Positions 7,043 through 16,239 of a stretch of DNA of 64,000 bases are shown here, one piece after another. The stretch is taken from positions 310,060 to 374,059 of the forward strand of contig NZ_KQ950181.1 in NCBI RefSeq assembly GCF_001517975.1, written 5' to 3'. Numbering within the stretch: position 1 is the first letter of the stretch; the number at the start of each line of letters is the position of its first letter. Below the pieces are notes generated by a model. It had not been told where the DNA came from. It was given only the letters and a program-made list of their open reading frames with translations, and did not search any database. The stretch is from Thermobifida cellulosilytica TB100 (GTDB taxonomy: Bacteria > Actinomycetota > Actinomycetes > Streptosporangiales > Streptosporangiaceae). Both the position numbers and the translations under genes were made by a program.

Positions 7043-9575
7043 AGGACCGGCGGACCACGTGCAGCGGGCGGGAGCGCAGCGCCACCACGGCGGGGAGCGT
7101 GCCCGCGGCCAGACCGATCGCCGCGACGGTGGCCGCCACCGCCGCGTACTGGTCCGCGGCCACCGCGAGCACGACGGTCCCCCCGGTCAGGGCGTGGCTC
7201 ATGGCGGCGAGCCCGAGCAGCGCCACGCCGCTGCCCACCGCGAGCGCGGTGACGCAGACCAGCAGCGTCTCGGCGGCCACCACGCCGACCACCTGCCGGG
7301 CGGAGGCCCCCACGAGGCGCAGCAGCGCGAACCGGCGGCCCCGCCCCCCGACGGAGACGAGCAGGGAGTTGACCGCGCTGATCCCGGCGTACCCCGCGAC
7401 GAGCGCCACCATGAGATGCAGGATCCAGTCGTCGCCCGTGCTGAGCTGCTCCTGCTGCTCCAGGTGGGCGGCACGGTCGGTGACCCGCGTCTCGGGGCCC
7501 GCGTCGAGCGACCGCTCCAGTGCGCGCAGGGTCTGCGCCGGATCGGCCTCGGGGTCGAGGGCGACGTAGACCCCGCTGTCCATGCTGTCCAGCATGCGGG
7601 GGGCGAGCGACGCCCGGGGGAGCAGCACGGCGGGGAACTCGATCCCCGCCCGGTAGACGACCGCGATCCGCGCCTCCAGGCGGACCCCGTCGGGGCCCAG
7701 CAGGGTCGCGGTGTCGCCGACCCGCCACCCGTGGTCCCGGGCGACGTCCGCGTTCAGGGCGACCGCGTCCGCACCGAAGTCCTCCCAGGAGCCCGCCACG
7801 GCGTCGAACCGGTAGACGTGCGGCACCGCCTCCGGGGCCACGAGGTAGGTGGTCAGGGAGGCTCCGGGACCGGCCGGGCCGACCGCGGCCGTGACCGTCT
7901 GCCGGAACCCCGTCGCGGCGGCGACTCCGGGCACCTGCTCGGCGGCCCTGGCGACCTGCTCGGGAAGACCGACCCCGGCCGCCCCGGAGACCACCGCCTG
8001 GGCCGCGATCCGCTGCCCGTAGGAGTGGAGCAGGGCGCTGTCCGTGGTGCTCCCCTGGAACAGCAGCAGGACCGCCACCGCGGTGGTGACCAGCAGCGGG
8101 ACGAGCGTCCCGGAGGCCCGGCGCGGATCCGTCCACAGCTCCCGGCGGACCAGCAGCGTCACCGGTCCGCGGCCGCCCGCCAGCCGGAGGAGCGGCAGCG
8201 CGCCCCGCACCAGCAGCGGCGAGAGCAGCACGGCGCCCAGAACCAGCACGGCCGTCCCCGACAGCGCCGCGACCACCGCGCCCTGGCTGCCGGCCGTGAC
8301 CGCGGAGGCCACCAGCAGGCCGGCGCCCGTGCACACCGCCGCCGCGCCCGAGACGGTCCGCAGCCGCGGAAGCGGAGCGGGTTCGACCTCGGCGGCGCGC
8401 AGCGCCTCCACCGGAGCGGTGCGGCCCGCGAGCCGCGCCGGACGCCAGGAGGCGACGAGGGGCACTGCCACGACCACGGCAGCACCGACGGCCAGAGAGG
8501 ACCAGTCGAAGACCGGTGCGAACCCGTCGGGCAGCACCCCACGGGCCTCGAAGAGCCGGGCCAGCCCCTCGGTGAGCAGTACCCCGAGCCCGCAGGCGGG
8601 CAGGACGGCGATCCCTCCCACCACGAGCGCCTCTCCGAGCACGAGGCGGCGGATCTGGCCCGCGGATGCGCCCACCATGCGCAGCAGCGCGAACTCCCCG
8701 AAGCGGTCCCGCACCGTCAACGCGGTCAGGCTGGCCGTCATGACCGCGGCGACCGCCAGCGCCAGCCCGGCCGTCATGCCCAGGAAGCGGCCCATGCCCG
8801 AGGCCAGTTCCCGTCCCGTGTAGTCCAGGAGGAGCGCCTCGGAGCGCGCCGGACCGGTGAGCACCCGGGTCTGCGGCGCGGCATCGCGGACGGCGTCGGC
8901 GACCGCGAGCGGGTCGGCGCCGGGGGAGGGCCAGACCAGGGCGGCCACGGGGTCCCCGCCGAGCCGGCCGGCCCTGTCGGGCGGGAAGAACACCGACCGC
9001 TCCGCGCTGCGGCTCTCGACCGTCCCGCTGACCCGTGCTTCCAGCACCCCCTCGGGGGTCAGGATCCGCGCCCGGTCCCCCGCGGCCAGCCCGGCCTCGG
9101 CCGCGGTCCGCTCGTCGACCGCGACCTCCCCCGGGTGCCGGGGGCCGCGTCCGGTGACCGGGGTGAGCGCCTCGGCCTCGGCCAGCGCCCAGGAGTGGCC
9201 CCAGGACCGGTCGGTCATCCCCCCGAGGGTGCGGTCGTCCGCGAGCACGTAGGCGGGGAAGGGGGCTTCGGTCTCGACACGGCCGACCCCGGGCAGGTCC
9301 TCGAGCTCTGCCACGGTCGCGGGAGGCAGCCGGACCGGCTCGCCCGCTGGTGTGGCGGCGAGCGTGGCGCCCTCCTCGGGCACGCGTCCGGTCACCACGA
9401 CGGGGACCGCGTCCAACCGCCAGGACGCGGTCCCGCCCGAGGCGGCCAGCCGGTCCGCGGAGTCCTGGAGGGCGAACGCGGCGATGGTCAGTCCACCGCC
9501 CAGGGCCGTGGCCAGCAGGGACAGCAGCAGGGAACGCAGGCGTGCGGCGACACTGCGGACGATCAGGGTGATCAC
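7041..9575 (-). CDS. FtsX/MacB-type ABC transporter permease
   Basis: 844-residue membrane protein with one N-terminal helix (MITLIVRSVAARLRSLLLSL), a large extracytoplasmic domain, a first FtsX core of about three helices (near residues 250-400), further helices around 420-510, a second extracytoplasmic domain and a final FtsX core ending near the C-terminus. Such duplicated FtsX permeases work with a LolD/MacB-like ATPase to move or sense peptides and lipids at the outer face of the membrane rather than to form a conventional channel. The ATG overlaps the stop of the ATPase gene by 4 nt (ATGA), so the two are translated together. The neighbouring kinase/regulator pair and lanthipeptide operon suggest a role in peptide sensing, export or immunity; this is inference from context. 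Confidence 0.88.
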   Translation of the reverse strand: MITLIVRSVAARLRSLLLSLLATALGGGLTIAAFALQDSADRLAASGGTASWRLDAVPVVVTGRVPEEGATLAATPAGEPVRLPPATVAELEDLPGVGRVETEAPFPAYVLADDRTLGGMTDRSWGHSWALAEAEALTPVTGRGPRHPGEVAVDERTAAEAGLAAGDRARILTPEGVLEARVSGTVESRSAERSVFFPPDRAGRLGGDPVAALVWPSPGADPLAVADAVRDAAPQTRVLTGPARSEALLLDYTGRELASGMGRFLGMTAGLALAVAAVMTASLTALTVRDRFGEFALLRMVGASAGQIRRLVLGEALVVGGIAVLPACGLGVLLTEGLARLFEARGVLPDGFAPVFDWSSLAVGAAVVVAVPLVASWRPARLAGRTAPVEALRAAEVEPAPLPRLRTVSGAAAVCTGAGLLVASAVTAGSQGAVVAALSGTAVLVLGAVLLSPLLVRGALPLLRLAGGRGPVTLLVRRELWTDPRRASGTLVPLLVTTAVAVLLLFQGSTTDSALLHSYGQRIAAQAVVSGAAGVGLPEQVARAAEQVPGVAAATGFRQTVTAAVGPAGPGASLTTYLVAPEAVPHVYRFDAVAGSWEDFGADAVALNADVARDHGWRVGDTATLLGPDGVRLEARIAVVYRAGIEFPAVLLPRASLAPRMLDSMDSGVYVALDPEADPAQTLRALERSLDAGPETRVTDRAAHLEQQEQLSTGDDWILHLMVALVAGYAGISAVNSLLVSVGGRGRRFALLRLVGASARQVVGVVAAETLLVCVTALAVGSGVALLGLAAMSHALTGGTVVLAVAADQYAAVAATVAAIGLAAGTLPAVVALRSRPLHVVRRS

Positions 9576-10357
9576 GACTGCTCCAGGCGCTTGAGCCGCT
9601 CCAGGACGGCGGAGGCGTCGGGGGAGACGAGCTCGCCGGCGAGCCGTCCGTCACGCAGGAACAGGACGCGGTCGGCGCGGGCGGCCGCCACCGGGTCGTG
9701 CGTGACCATGACGACGCTCTGCCCGTTGCGGTCCACGGCGTGGCGCAGCGCGTCCAGTACCCGCTGTCCGGAACGGGAGTCGAGGTTGCCGGTGGGCTCG
9801 TCGGCGAAGACCACCACCGGCCGGTGGATCAGGGCCCGGGCGACCGCGACCCGCTGCTGCTGGCCCCCCGACAGCTCGGAGGGCCGGTGCCGCACCCGCT
9901 CGGCCAGCCCGAGGAAGGCGACGAGTTCGTCCCGCCACGAGGAGTCCACGGGGCGTCCCGACAGGCGCTGGCCGATGGTGATGTTCTCCTCCACGGTCAG
10001 GGTCGGGATCAGGTGGAACGACTGGAACACGAACCCGACGGCCTCCGAACGCAGCCGGGTCAGTTCCTTTTCGGACATCCGGGTGATGTCGCGGCCCGCC
10101 ACGACGACCTCCCCCGAGTCGGGGGACTCCAGCCCGGCGAGGCAGTGCAGGAAAGTGCTCTTCCCCGAGCCGGACGGCCCCATGACCGCGGTGAAGACGC
10201 CCCGTTCGAAGGACGCGGTCACCCCGTCCAGGGCGCGGACGGCTGCGGGGCCTTTTCCGTGGGTTTTGGTGAGTCCGACCGTCCACACCGGCGGGGAGCC
10301 GTCGCGGCCGGTGCGGCCTGGCCGGTTGTGGCCAGTGCCGGGCGGGGTCCACTCCAT
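9572..10357 (-). CDS. ABC transporter ATP-binding protein (MacB/LolD type)
   Basis: 261-residue ATPase. Walker A GPSGSGKSTFLHCLAGL, Q-loop VGFVFQSF, signature LSGGQQQRVAVARAL, Walker B VVFADEPTGNLDS and H-loop MVTHD are all intact. The DEPTGNLD form is characteristic of the MacB/LolD/FtsE family. The first 25 residues are Pro/Gly/Arg-rich; a later start is possible, but the ATG at 10355-10357 is the only ATG before the domain. It is first in a two-gene operon with the FtsX permease (4-nt overlap) and is divergent from the histidine kinase gene across 265 bp, which presumably holds both promoters. Confidence 0.92.
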   Translation of the reverse strand: MEWTPPGTGHNRPGRTGRDGSPPVWTVGLTKTHGKGPAAVRALDGVTASFERGVFTAVMGPSGSGKSTFLHCLAGLESPDSGEVVVAGRDITRMSEKELTRLRSEAVGFVFQSFHLIPTLTVEENITIGQRLSGRPVDSSWRDELVAFLGLAERVRHRPSELSGGQQQRVAVARALIHRPVVVFADEPTGNLDSRSGQRVLDALRHAVDRNGQSVVMVTHDPVAAARADRVLFLRDGRLAGELVSPDASAVLERLKRLEQS

Positions 10358-10622
10358 GCGCTGCTCCGTCTTTTCCGCTGCTGAACTGGGGGAGGAGGAG
10401 GGACACGGCCGTGTGCCGCGTCCTGCGGGTGTTGCACCGTTCAGTCAAGCGGGGCGAAACGCACACGTCACTGGCGGTAGTGGGAGAAGTCAAGTCGAAG
10501 AAGTTCTACTGTTGATGGTCGACGTTCTTCTCCCTTCGCTGTTTCCCGGTTCCGTGTTTCAATTCCGTTAACGGCATTGCGCGGGTTTCCGGAAATAACG
10601 GAGGACGGACGGGAGGACACGG

Positions 10623-11951
10623 GTGCGGGGCCCCGTCGGAACACGATCGGAAGACGGCGGGCAGGAAGAGCTCGACCATTCCCGCTCCGCCGTGGGACAG
10701 GAGCGCTCCACCGCTGAGGAGACCTTCTGGCAGGCCGCCGCGCGGGCACCGCTGGGGGTGCTGGCCACCTCGTGGCCGTGGCGTTCCCTGCTCTACCTTG
10801 CGACCTCCCTTCCCCTGGCCGTGCTCTGGCTGTCGCTGTGCTGGCCGCTGCTGGCGGCGGCCGGGGTGCCCCTGGGGGCGGTGGAACGGCGCAGGCTGCG
10901 GCTGCTGGAGCGGGAGCCCGCGGACTCCCCCCACGGGCCGGTGGGCTCCGGGGGACCGGTCGGCTGGGTGCGGCGCCGACTGGGGGAGGCGGCGACGTGG
11001 CGGGAGCTCTCCTACGGGCTGCTGCTGGCGGTGTTCGGCCTGGCCGAGGCGGTCGTGGTGGCCGTCGCGGCGGGAGTGCCGTTCACCCTCCTGGCCGCGC
11101 CCGTGCTGCGGGGCTCCGGTCTCGTCCCCGCGGGCGACCTGAGCGGGCTCCTTGGCGGGCGGCTGTTCCCGGGGCTCGGCGACGTCGGCAACGTGTTCGT
11201 CGGACTGCTCGTGCTCCCGCTCTCCGCCTACCTGGTGATGGTGCTGGCGGCGGGGCACGCGAGGGCGGCGCGGCTGCTGCTCACCGCCGACCGCGGGGAA
11301 GAGCTCGACCGGAGGCTCGGCGAGGTGGTCCGGTCACGCGCCCGGATCGTGGACGCCTTCACCGCCGAACGCCGCAGCATCGAACGGAACCTGCACGACG
11401 GGGCCCAGCAGCGCCTCACGGCGCTCGTCATGCGGCTGGGCATGGCCCTGGCCCGCTTCGAGGACGACCCGCAGGCGGCCCGCGCCCTGGTCGAGCGGGC
11501 GCACCGGGAGGCCCAGGAGACCCTGGAGGAGCTGCGCGACCTCGTCCACGGCATCCACCCCGCGGCCCTGACCGAACGGGGCCTCGTCGCGGCCGTGGAG
11601 GAACTCGCCGATTCCTGCCCGGTCGAGGCGGTGGTCGACGCGGCCGAGGTCGGACGGCTGCCCGAGCCGGTGGAGTCCACCGCCTACTTCTGCGCCGCCG
11701 AACTCGTCACCAACGCGGTCCGGCACGCACGGGCCGACCAGGTCCGGCTGTCGCTGCGCGTCACCGGGAAGAGGAGGAAGTTCCTGGAGCTCACGGTGAC
11801 CGACGACGGCGTGGGCGGCGCCGACCCCGCACGCGGGACGGGACTGACCGGGCTGGCGGACCGGGCGGCGGTCCACGGCGGCACGGTCGTGCTGCACAGC
11901 CCCAGGGGAGGCCCCACAACGGTGGAGGTGAGGATTCCGTGCGCGTCGTGA
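10623..11951 (+). CDS. Sensor histidine kinase, NarL/DesK-type (HisKA_3)
   Basis: 442-residue membrane kinase. The N-terminal half has about four hydrophobic segments (including SLLYLATSLPLAVLWLSLCW and AVVVAVAAGVPFTLLAAPVL). The dimerisation/phosphoacceptor helix contains ERRSIERNLHDGAQQRL with the target His. The ATPase domain shows ELVTNAVRHARA (N box) and VTDDGVGG...GTGLTGL (G boxes). GTG at 10623 is chosen because GGGAGGACAC precedes it at good spacing. The response regulator gene starts inside its last codons (13-nt overlap), so they form one unit. The divergent ABC operon is a likely target, as in Bce-like sensing modules, but this is inferred from position. Confidence 0.9.
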   Translation: MRGPVGTRSEDGGQEELDHSRSAVGQERSTAEETFWQAAARAPLGVLATSWPWRSLLYLATSLPLAVLWLSLCWPLLAAAGVPLGAVERRRLRLLEREPADSPHGPVGSGGPVGWVRRRLGEAATWRELSYGLLLAVFGLAEAVVVAVAAGVPFTLLAAPVLRGSGLVPAGDLSGLLGGRLFPGLGDVGNVFVGLLVLPLSAYLVMVLAAGHARAARLLLTADRGEELDRRLGEVVRSRARIVDAFTAERRSIERNLHDGAQQRLTALVMRLGMALARFEDDPQAARALVERAHREAQETLEELRDLVHGIHPAALTERGLVAAVEELADSCPVEAVVDAAEVGRLPEPVESTAYFCAAELVTNAVRHARADQVRLSLRVTGKRRKFLELTVTDDGVGGADPARGTGLTGLADRAAVHGGTVVLHSPRGGPTTVEVRIPCAS

Positions 11952-12583
11952 TCGCCGAGGACTCGACCCTGCTGCGCGAAGGGCTGGCACAACTGGTCGC
12001 TCTGGGAGGCCACGAGGTCGTGGCGACGGTCGGCGACGCCCCGGGACTGCTGGCGGCCGTGGCCGAGCACGAACCAGACGTCGCGGTCACCGACGTGCGC
12101 ATGCCGCCGGGCAACGAGGACGACGGGCTGCGCGCGGCGGTGCAGCTCACCCGGACCCATCCCGACGTGGGCATCCTGGTCCTGTCCCAGTACGTCATGC
12201 GGGCGACCGCCGCAGAACTGCTGGAGAGCGCGACGGCGGGGGTCGGCTACCTGCTCAAGGACCGGGTCGGCGACGTCGCCGAGTTCATCGACACCCTGGA
12301 GCGGGTGGCCGCCGGGGGCACGGCGGTCGACCAGGAGGTGGTCCGGCGGCTCCTGGGGCGCCAGCGCAACCGGTCGGCACTGGACCGGCTGAGCCCGCGG
12401 GAGAGAGAGGTCCTGGCCCTGATGGCGCAGGGCCGCTCCAACGCGGCCATCGCCAGGGCGCTGGTGGTCACCGAGGCGGCCGTGGCCAAGCACGTCAGCG
12501 GGATCTTCGCCAAGCTCGGACTTCCCGCGGCGCCGGAAGACAACCGCCGCGTCCTTGCAGTGCTCACCTACCTGGGCGCCTGA
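11939..12583 (+). CDS. NarL/LuxR-family response regulator
   Basis: 214 residues. The receiver domain has the acidic pair E7-D8, the phosphoacceptor D52 (AVTDVRMPP) and a Lys in LLKDR. The C-terminal LuxR-type helix-turn-helix reads LSPREREVLALMAQGRSN then AVAKHVSGIFAKLGL. The GTG at 11939 follows GGAGGTGAGG and overlaps the kinase gene by 13 nt; a longer open frame upstream is only the shadow of the kinase gene. It is the cognate partner of the preceding kinase. All receiver residues are intact, in contrast to the two regulators near 44 and 47 kb. Confidence 0.93.
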   Translation: MRVVIAEDSTLLREGLAQLVALGGHEVVATVGDAPGLLAAVAEHEPDVAVTDVRMPPGNEDDGLRAAVQLTRTHPDVGILVLSQYVMRATAAELLESATAGVGYLLKDRVGDVAEFIDTLERVAAGGTAVDQEVVRRLLGRQRNRSALDRLSPREREVLALMAQGRSNAAIARALVVTEAAVAKHVSGIFAKLGLPAAPEDNRRVLAVLTYLGA

Positions 12584-12627
12584 GCACGTCTCGAACGACG
12601 ACTGAACGATTGAGGAGAGGTGACAGC

Positions 12628-12966
12628 ATGCCGACCCCACACGGCCGGGACACCGGAGGCCAGGCCTCCCGGGACCTTCCGGCCCGGGTCCTGCTGGGGC
12701 TGGAGATCAGGCACGCCCGCATGGCACGAGGGCTTTCGCAGCGTGAACTGGCCCGCCGGATCGGTCTCAGCGCCCACAGCAACATCGTCGACTACGAACT
12801 GGGCCGCAGGCTCCCTCCCACCGACATCGTCACCGCAGTGGAGAAGGCGCTGCGGGTGTCCGACCACAGACTGAGGCGGCTGCACGCCCAGGCGATGGAC
12901 GAGCGTGCCCGCAGGCGGCTGCGCGACACCGAACTTCGGCTGGGGCTGCGCACGGCCGACCCGTGA
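12628..12966 (+). CDS. XRE-family helix-turn-helix protein
   Basis: 112 residues. A Cro/C1-type helix-turn-helix spans about residues 20-75 (IRHARMARGLSQRELARRIG... IVDYELGRRLPPTDIV). The remainder is Arg-rich and probably helical (RRLHAQAMDERARRRLRDTE). I use ATG 12628, preceded by GAGGAGAGGTGAC, rather than an in-frame TTG 18 bp upstream. It lies 44 bp after the response regulator and may be co-transcribed with it. Its targets are unknown. Confidence 0.75.
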   Translation: MPTPHGRDTGGQASRDLPARVLLGLEIRHARMARGLSQRELARRIGLSAHSNIVDYELGRRLPPTDIVTAVEKALRVSDHRLRRLHAQAMDERARRRLRDTELRLGLRTADP

Positions 12967-13296
12967 CCGCGGGCGCAGCCGACGGGAAACGTCGCCTGAT
13001 CGGGCATCCGGTCGCCCCGTGACCGGTCCGGTGGCTCCGGCGGAGGACACGGCGCGGCCCGCCGCGCAGGCGTACGGCCGACCGGCCGCGCAGAAGAACG
13101 GCGGGCCGGTCGGCCGACTCCGGCGTCCCGCCGGGGCGGCCGCGTCGGGAGAGCCTTCCCGGCAGAGCCGCTCCCGGCCGTCTCGGCGGGCGGCCGGGAG
13201 CGGCGGGGGAGAGGGCTCGTGGGAGGCGCGGACCGAGTGGTGCGCCCGGCGGAGCCCTTCCCGCACGGGACCGGAGGGGAGGAGAGCCCGCCCGTG
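12967..13296. other. Intergenic, no feature recognised
   Basis: 330 bp of G+C-rich sequence with open frames only of low-complexity Arg/Pro/Gly composition. I see no convincing gene, RNA or clean hairpin. Confidence 0.4.
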
Positions 13297-13929
13297 TCAC
13301 CGGCTGCCCCGGGCCGCGGCGGCCCGGCGGTCGACGGCGCCGCGCCACCACGGCCCGGAAGAGCGGTGGCGTCCCCCTCCGGGCAGCCGCGACCGGTGGG
13401 CGTCCCCGACGGCCGGCTGCGGCCGCAGGCGGATCCCCGACAGCAGACCGGGCTGCCGCGGCGGCGGGTCCTTCGACCGGGCGCGCAGCAGGCCCCGCCC
13501 GGCCGCACGGTGGCAGGGGCACTGCGCCACGGCAGCCGTCGAGGCGGGCCGCAGCCCGCGGGGACAGCCCAGCCGCGCGGCGGCCCGCCGCTCCGCGGCC
13601 GCGAGGAGTTCGGCCAGGCTGACGAGGACGGCACCGGCGGAGCCGCCCCGGCGCTCCCGCTCGGAACGGAGCTGGAGGAACAGCAGCAGCGTTCCCGGCA
13701 GCACCGAGACGGTCGCGAGGAGCGAACCGAGCACCGGCCACCCGGTGCCGACGCCGTCCGCCAGGAAGAACGACCACGCCCACAGCGCGGTGACCGCCGC
13801 GCAGAAGACGAGGAACCACAGCCGAGACAGCAGGCGCCACACGGCGGCGGAGCACCGGCCCAAGACCTTCCGGGACCGGGGAGCCGCAGGGCTCCGCGGC
13901 GTCCCGCCCACGTTTCCCGTTCCGTCCAT
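13297..13929 (-). CDS. Hypothetical membrane protein
   Basis: Possible 210-residue protein. The N-terminal half looks real: two hydrophobic helices ([19 protein letters not shown] and [21 protein letters not shown]) followed by a charged, possibly coiled segment (RSERERRGG... [16 protein letters not shown]). The C-terminal half (after about residue 115) is Arg/Pro/Gly-rich like out-of-frame G+C-rich DNA, so the true stop may have been lost or the reading frame broken. No family recognised. It converges with nothing coding downstream and is divergent from the epoxide hydrolase. Confidence 0.35.
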   Translation of the reverse strand: MDGTGNVGGTPRSPAAPRSRKVLGRCSAAVWRLLSRLWFLVFCAAVTALWAWSFFLADGVGTGWPVLGSLLATVSVLPGTLLLFLQLRSERERRGGSAGAVLVSLAELLAAAERRAAARLGCPRGLRPASTAAVAQCPCHRAAGRGLLRARSKDPPPRQPGLLSGIRLRPQPAVGDAHRSRLPGGGRHRSSGPWWRGAVDRRAAAARGSR

Positions 13930-14364
13930 GTCCGGCGACTAGCCCTCCGCGACACCGTCAAAACACCGCGGGCCGCAACCGCCGACAGGACAGGCCTTCC
14001 GGAACGCCCGAGCCCGGACGGGAACCGGCGGGCGTCCTTCCCGTGCCCGCACCCGCCCGCCGTCTCCGGTCCGGGCGGTCGGGAGGCGGTGCGTGCGCCG
14101 CGCAGGGCCCGCGGGGCGTCGCGGGCGTTGCGCGGAGCCGGTCGGCAGCGCCGCGCAGCGTGCCGGGCGCAGGAGGCCGCCCCGCGCCCGGTCCGTGAGA
14201 ACGGCCTCCTGCGCACTGTCCAGGCGCCGACCGCGACCGGGGACGGGGCGGCGCCCCGGCCCGGGGCCGTGGGGTGTGCTCTGCGGACCGGACGGCGGAG
14301 GACCGGAAAGCCTAGCGCCCAATTGAGGACGAAAACTGTCCTGAATAATCCCTACCGTGGAGGC
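13930..14364. promoter_or_regulatory. Divergent intergenic region with inverted repeat upstream of epoxide hydrolase
   Basis: 435 bp between divergent genes. Near the epoxide hydrolase, AGGAC (14326-14330) and GTCCT (14338-14342) form an inverted repeat around GAAAACT. It sits in a locally A+T-richer stretch 22 bp before the ATG, the usual place for a repressor operator. The rest shows nothing I can support. Confidence 0.35.
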
Positions 14365-15543
14365 ATGACCAAGAGCAGACCCGATATCCGCCCCTTCCGT
14401 GTCGCCTCCCCCCAGGACCGGCTCGACGACCTGAAGGCGCGTCTGGCCCGCGCCCGCTGGCCCGAGGAGCTGCCCGGAGTCGGGTGGAGCCGCGGCGTGC
14501 CGGTGGACTACCTGCGGCAGCTCGCCGAGTACTGGCGCACCGGGTACGACTGGCGCGCCCAGGAGGCCGCGCTCAACGCCCACCCGCAGTTCCTGACCGC
14601 CGTCGACGGCCAGAACCTCCACTTCCTGCACGTGCGCTCGCCGGAGCCGGACGCCCTGCCGCTGGTGCTGCTGCACGGCTGGCCCGGCAGCTTCGCGGAC
14701 TTCCTCGACGTGATCGGGCCGCTGGCGGACCCCCGCGCCCACGGCGGCGACCCCGCGGACGCCTTCCACGTCGTGGTCCCCTCACTGCCCGGCTTCGGCT
14801 TCTCCACCCCGCTGGCCGGACCCGGCATGGGGCCCGCGCGCATGGCCGGGGTCCTGGCCGGGCTGATGGCGCGGCTCGGCTATACCCGCTACGGGGTCCA
14901 GGGCTACGACACCGGCTCCTGGGTCGCCCCCGAGATGGGCCGCTGCGACACCGAGCACGTCGTCGGCGTGCACCTCAACGCGGCGATGGCCTTCCCCGCG
15001 GGCGAGGACGACTTCGACGGCCTCACCGAGGCCGAGCAGCGGCGCTGGCAGCGGATGCAGGACGGCAACGACTCCTACCTGCAGTGCAACGCCAAACGGC
15101 CGCAGACCGTGGCCTACGGGCTGCACGACTCGCCCGTCGGCCAGCTCGCCTGGATCGTGGAGAGGTTCAAGGAGCTCACCCACCCCGAGGAGGCGCTGCC
15201 CGAGGAGTGCGTCGACCGCGACCGCATCCTCACCGGCGCCACCCTGTACTGGCTGACCGGCACGGCCGCGTCGGCAGCACAGGTCTACTACGAGGCGATG
15301 TCCGCGCAGTCCTGGGACGGGGACGCGGACTCCTGGGACGGGGAGGGCCGGACGGGCGGGCGGGGCACGGTCCCGACCGGTGTGCTGGTCTCCGCGCAGG
15401 ACGTGACCGTCCGCCGCTGGGCCGAACGCGACCACGCCGTGGTGCGCTGGACCGAGCTCGACCGGGGCGGCCACTTCCTCGCCATGGAGGAACCCGACCT
15501 GCTGGTCGACGACGTGCGCGCCTTCTTCCGCGCGCTCCGTTGA
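14365..15543 (+). CDS. Epoxide hydrolase (alpha/beta-hydrolase, EHN domain)
   Basis: 392 residues. An N-terminal EHN segment ([26 protein letters not shown]) precedes the alpha/beta-hydrolase core. [18 protein letters not shown] supplies the oxyanion HGWPG. The nucleophile is D182 in GYDTGSW. The acid is distal and the catalytic His is H370 in [12 protein letters not shown]. The family opens epoxides to vicinal diols through an alkyl-enzyme ester. Length matches family members (about 380-400). ATG 14365 is preceded by GTGGAGGC. It is transcribed alone and possibly controlled through the inverted repeat just upstream. Physiological substrate unknown; detoxification or secondary metabolism are both possible. 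Confidence 0.92.
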   Translation: MTKSRPDIRPFRVASPQDRLDDLKARLARARWPEELPGVGWSRGVPVDYLRQLAEYWRTGYDWRAQEAALNAHPQFLTAVDGQNLHFLHVRSPEPDALPLVLLHGWPGSFADFLDVIGPLADPRAHGGDPADAFHVVVPSLPGFGFSTPLAGPGMGPARMAGVLAGLMARLGYTRYGVQGYDTGSWVAPEMGRCDTEHVVGVHLNAAMAFPAGEDDFDGLTEAEQRRWQRMQDGNDSYLQCNAKRPQTVAYGLHDSPVGQLAWIVERFKELTHPEEALPEECVDRDRILTGATLYWLTGTAASAAQVYYEAMSAQSWDGDADSWDGEGRTGGRGTVPTGVLVSAQDVTVRRWAERDHAVVRWTELDRGGHFLAMEEPDLLVDDVRAFFRALR

Positions 15544-15732
15544 CCCGGCCGCGTCCGGCGGGGCCGGGGCGGCTGCGGGCCGACCGGTGCCCGCGTCCCG
15601 TGCCGCTGTGCGGGCGCCCGCCGTCGTGCCGGACGGCGGGCGCGGTGCGCGGGGACCGGGCACGGGCGCCGAAGGCCGCCCCGCCCGCGCCCGGTCGTCT
15701 GGTTCCGGCACGGCGGAGCCCGCCGCGGGCGC

Positions 15733-16239
15733 TCACAGGCGGTACAGCCCGGCCAGCACCCGCTCCAGCAGATCGCGGTCCACGCGCACCGGGGGGACGT
15801 CGGCCACCAGTGCGGCCTCCCGCAGCAGGCCCACCAGCACCACGACCGTGCCCAGCGGCAGGCCCACGTCGGCGGCGAGGTCCCGCACCCGCGCCCCGTC
15901 CGGACCCGCGCGCAGGCAGGAGGCGTAGAGCACCGCGGCGGGGCGGGGCAGGTCGTCGGGCAGGGGCCGACCCGGGTCGCGGACCCGCACCCGGTGGAGT
16001 TCGGTGACCGGGGGCCGCCTCCTTCTCCGCCGTCCCACGTAGGACCCCATGGCGCAGCGGTTGGGGAGCCCTGAACCGGTCTCCCAGCGCACGGTGGCGC
16101 CGTACCCGCTGCCGGGGTGGGAGTGCGTGACGGCCGAGCCGTCTCTCTGCTCCGGCAGCGTCACCGCGGTTCTTCCCGTGGAGGGGAAAGGGGGGAGGCG
16201 GTCTTTGGGAGGACCTTCGGGTGGTCTGCTGCCGCGCAT
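15733..16239 (-). CDS. DUF742-family regulatory protein
   Basis: 168 residues. The C-terminal 75 residues (AVLYASCLRAGPDGARVRDLAADVGLPLGTVVVLVGLLREAAL, then a basic and acidic tail with DRDLLERVLAGLYRL; quoted here only to mark the winged-helix shape) match DUF742 proteins. These usually accompany nitrate-sensor-like histidine kinases, roadblock/LC7 proteins and small GTPases in actinobacterial conservon operons. Here it stands alone, without those partners. The N-terminal 90 residues are low-complexity. ATG 16239 is supported by AAGGAAGGAAG upstream; an in-frame start 72 bp earlier is not. Function as a DNA- or partner-binding regulator is inferred from the family. Confidence 0.65.
   Translation of the reverse strand: MRGSRPPEGPPKDRLPPFPSTGRTAVTLPEQRDGSAVTHSHPGSGYGATVRWETGSGLPNRCAMGSYVGRRRRRRPPVTELHRVRVRDPGRPLPDDLPRPAAVLYASCLRAGPDGARVRDLAADVGLPLGTVVVLVGLLREAALVADVPPVRVDRDLLERVLAGLYRL

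Noticed and set aside
3503-7252. 1249-codon plus-strand frame
   Set aside because: Lies opposite the lanthipeptide synthetase and precursor genes; no domain, composition of a codon shadow.
10460-10560. Possible response-regulator binding repeat (GTCGAAGAAGTTC / GTTCTTC) between divergent ABC and kinase genes
   Set aside because: The arms pair poorly and the spacing is irregular; not strong enough to annotate.
13219-14364. Extension of the epoxide hydrolase frame upstream
   Set aside because: Composition is low-complexity and the ATG at 14365 with GTGGAGGC fits family length exactly.
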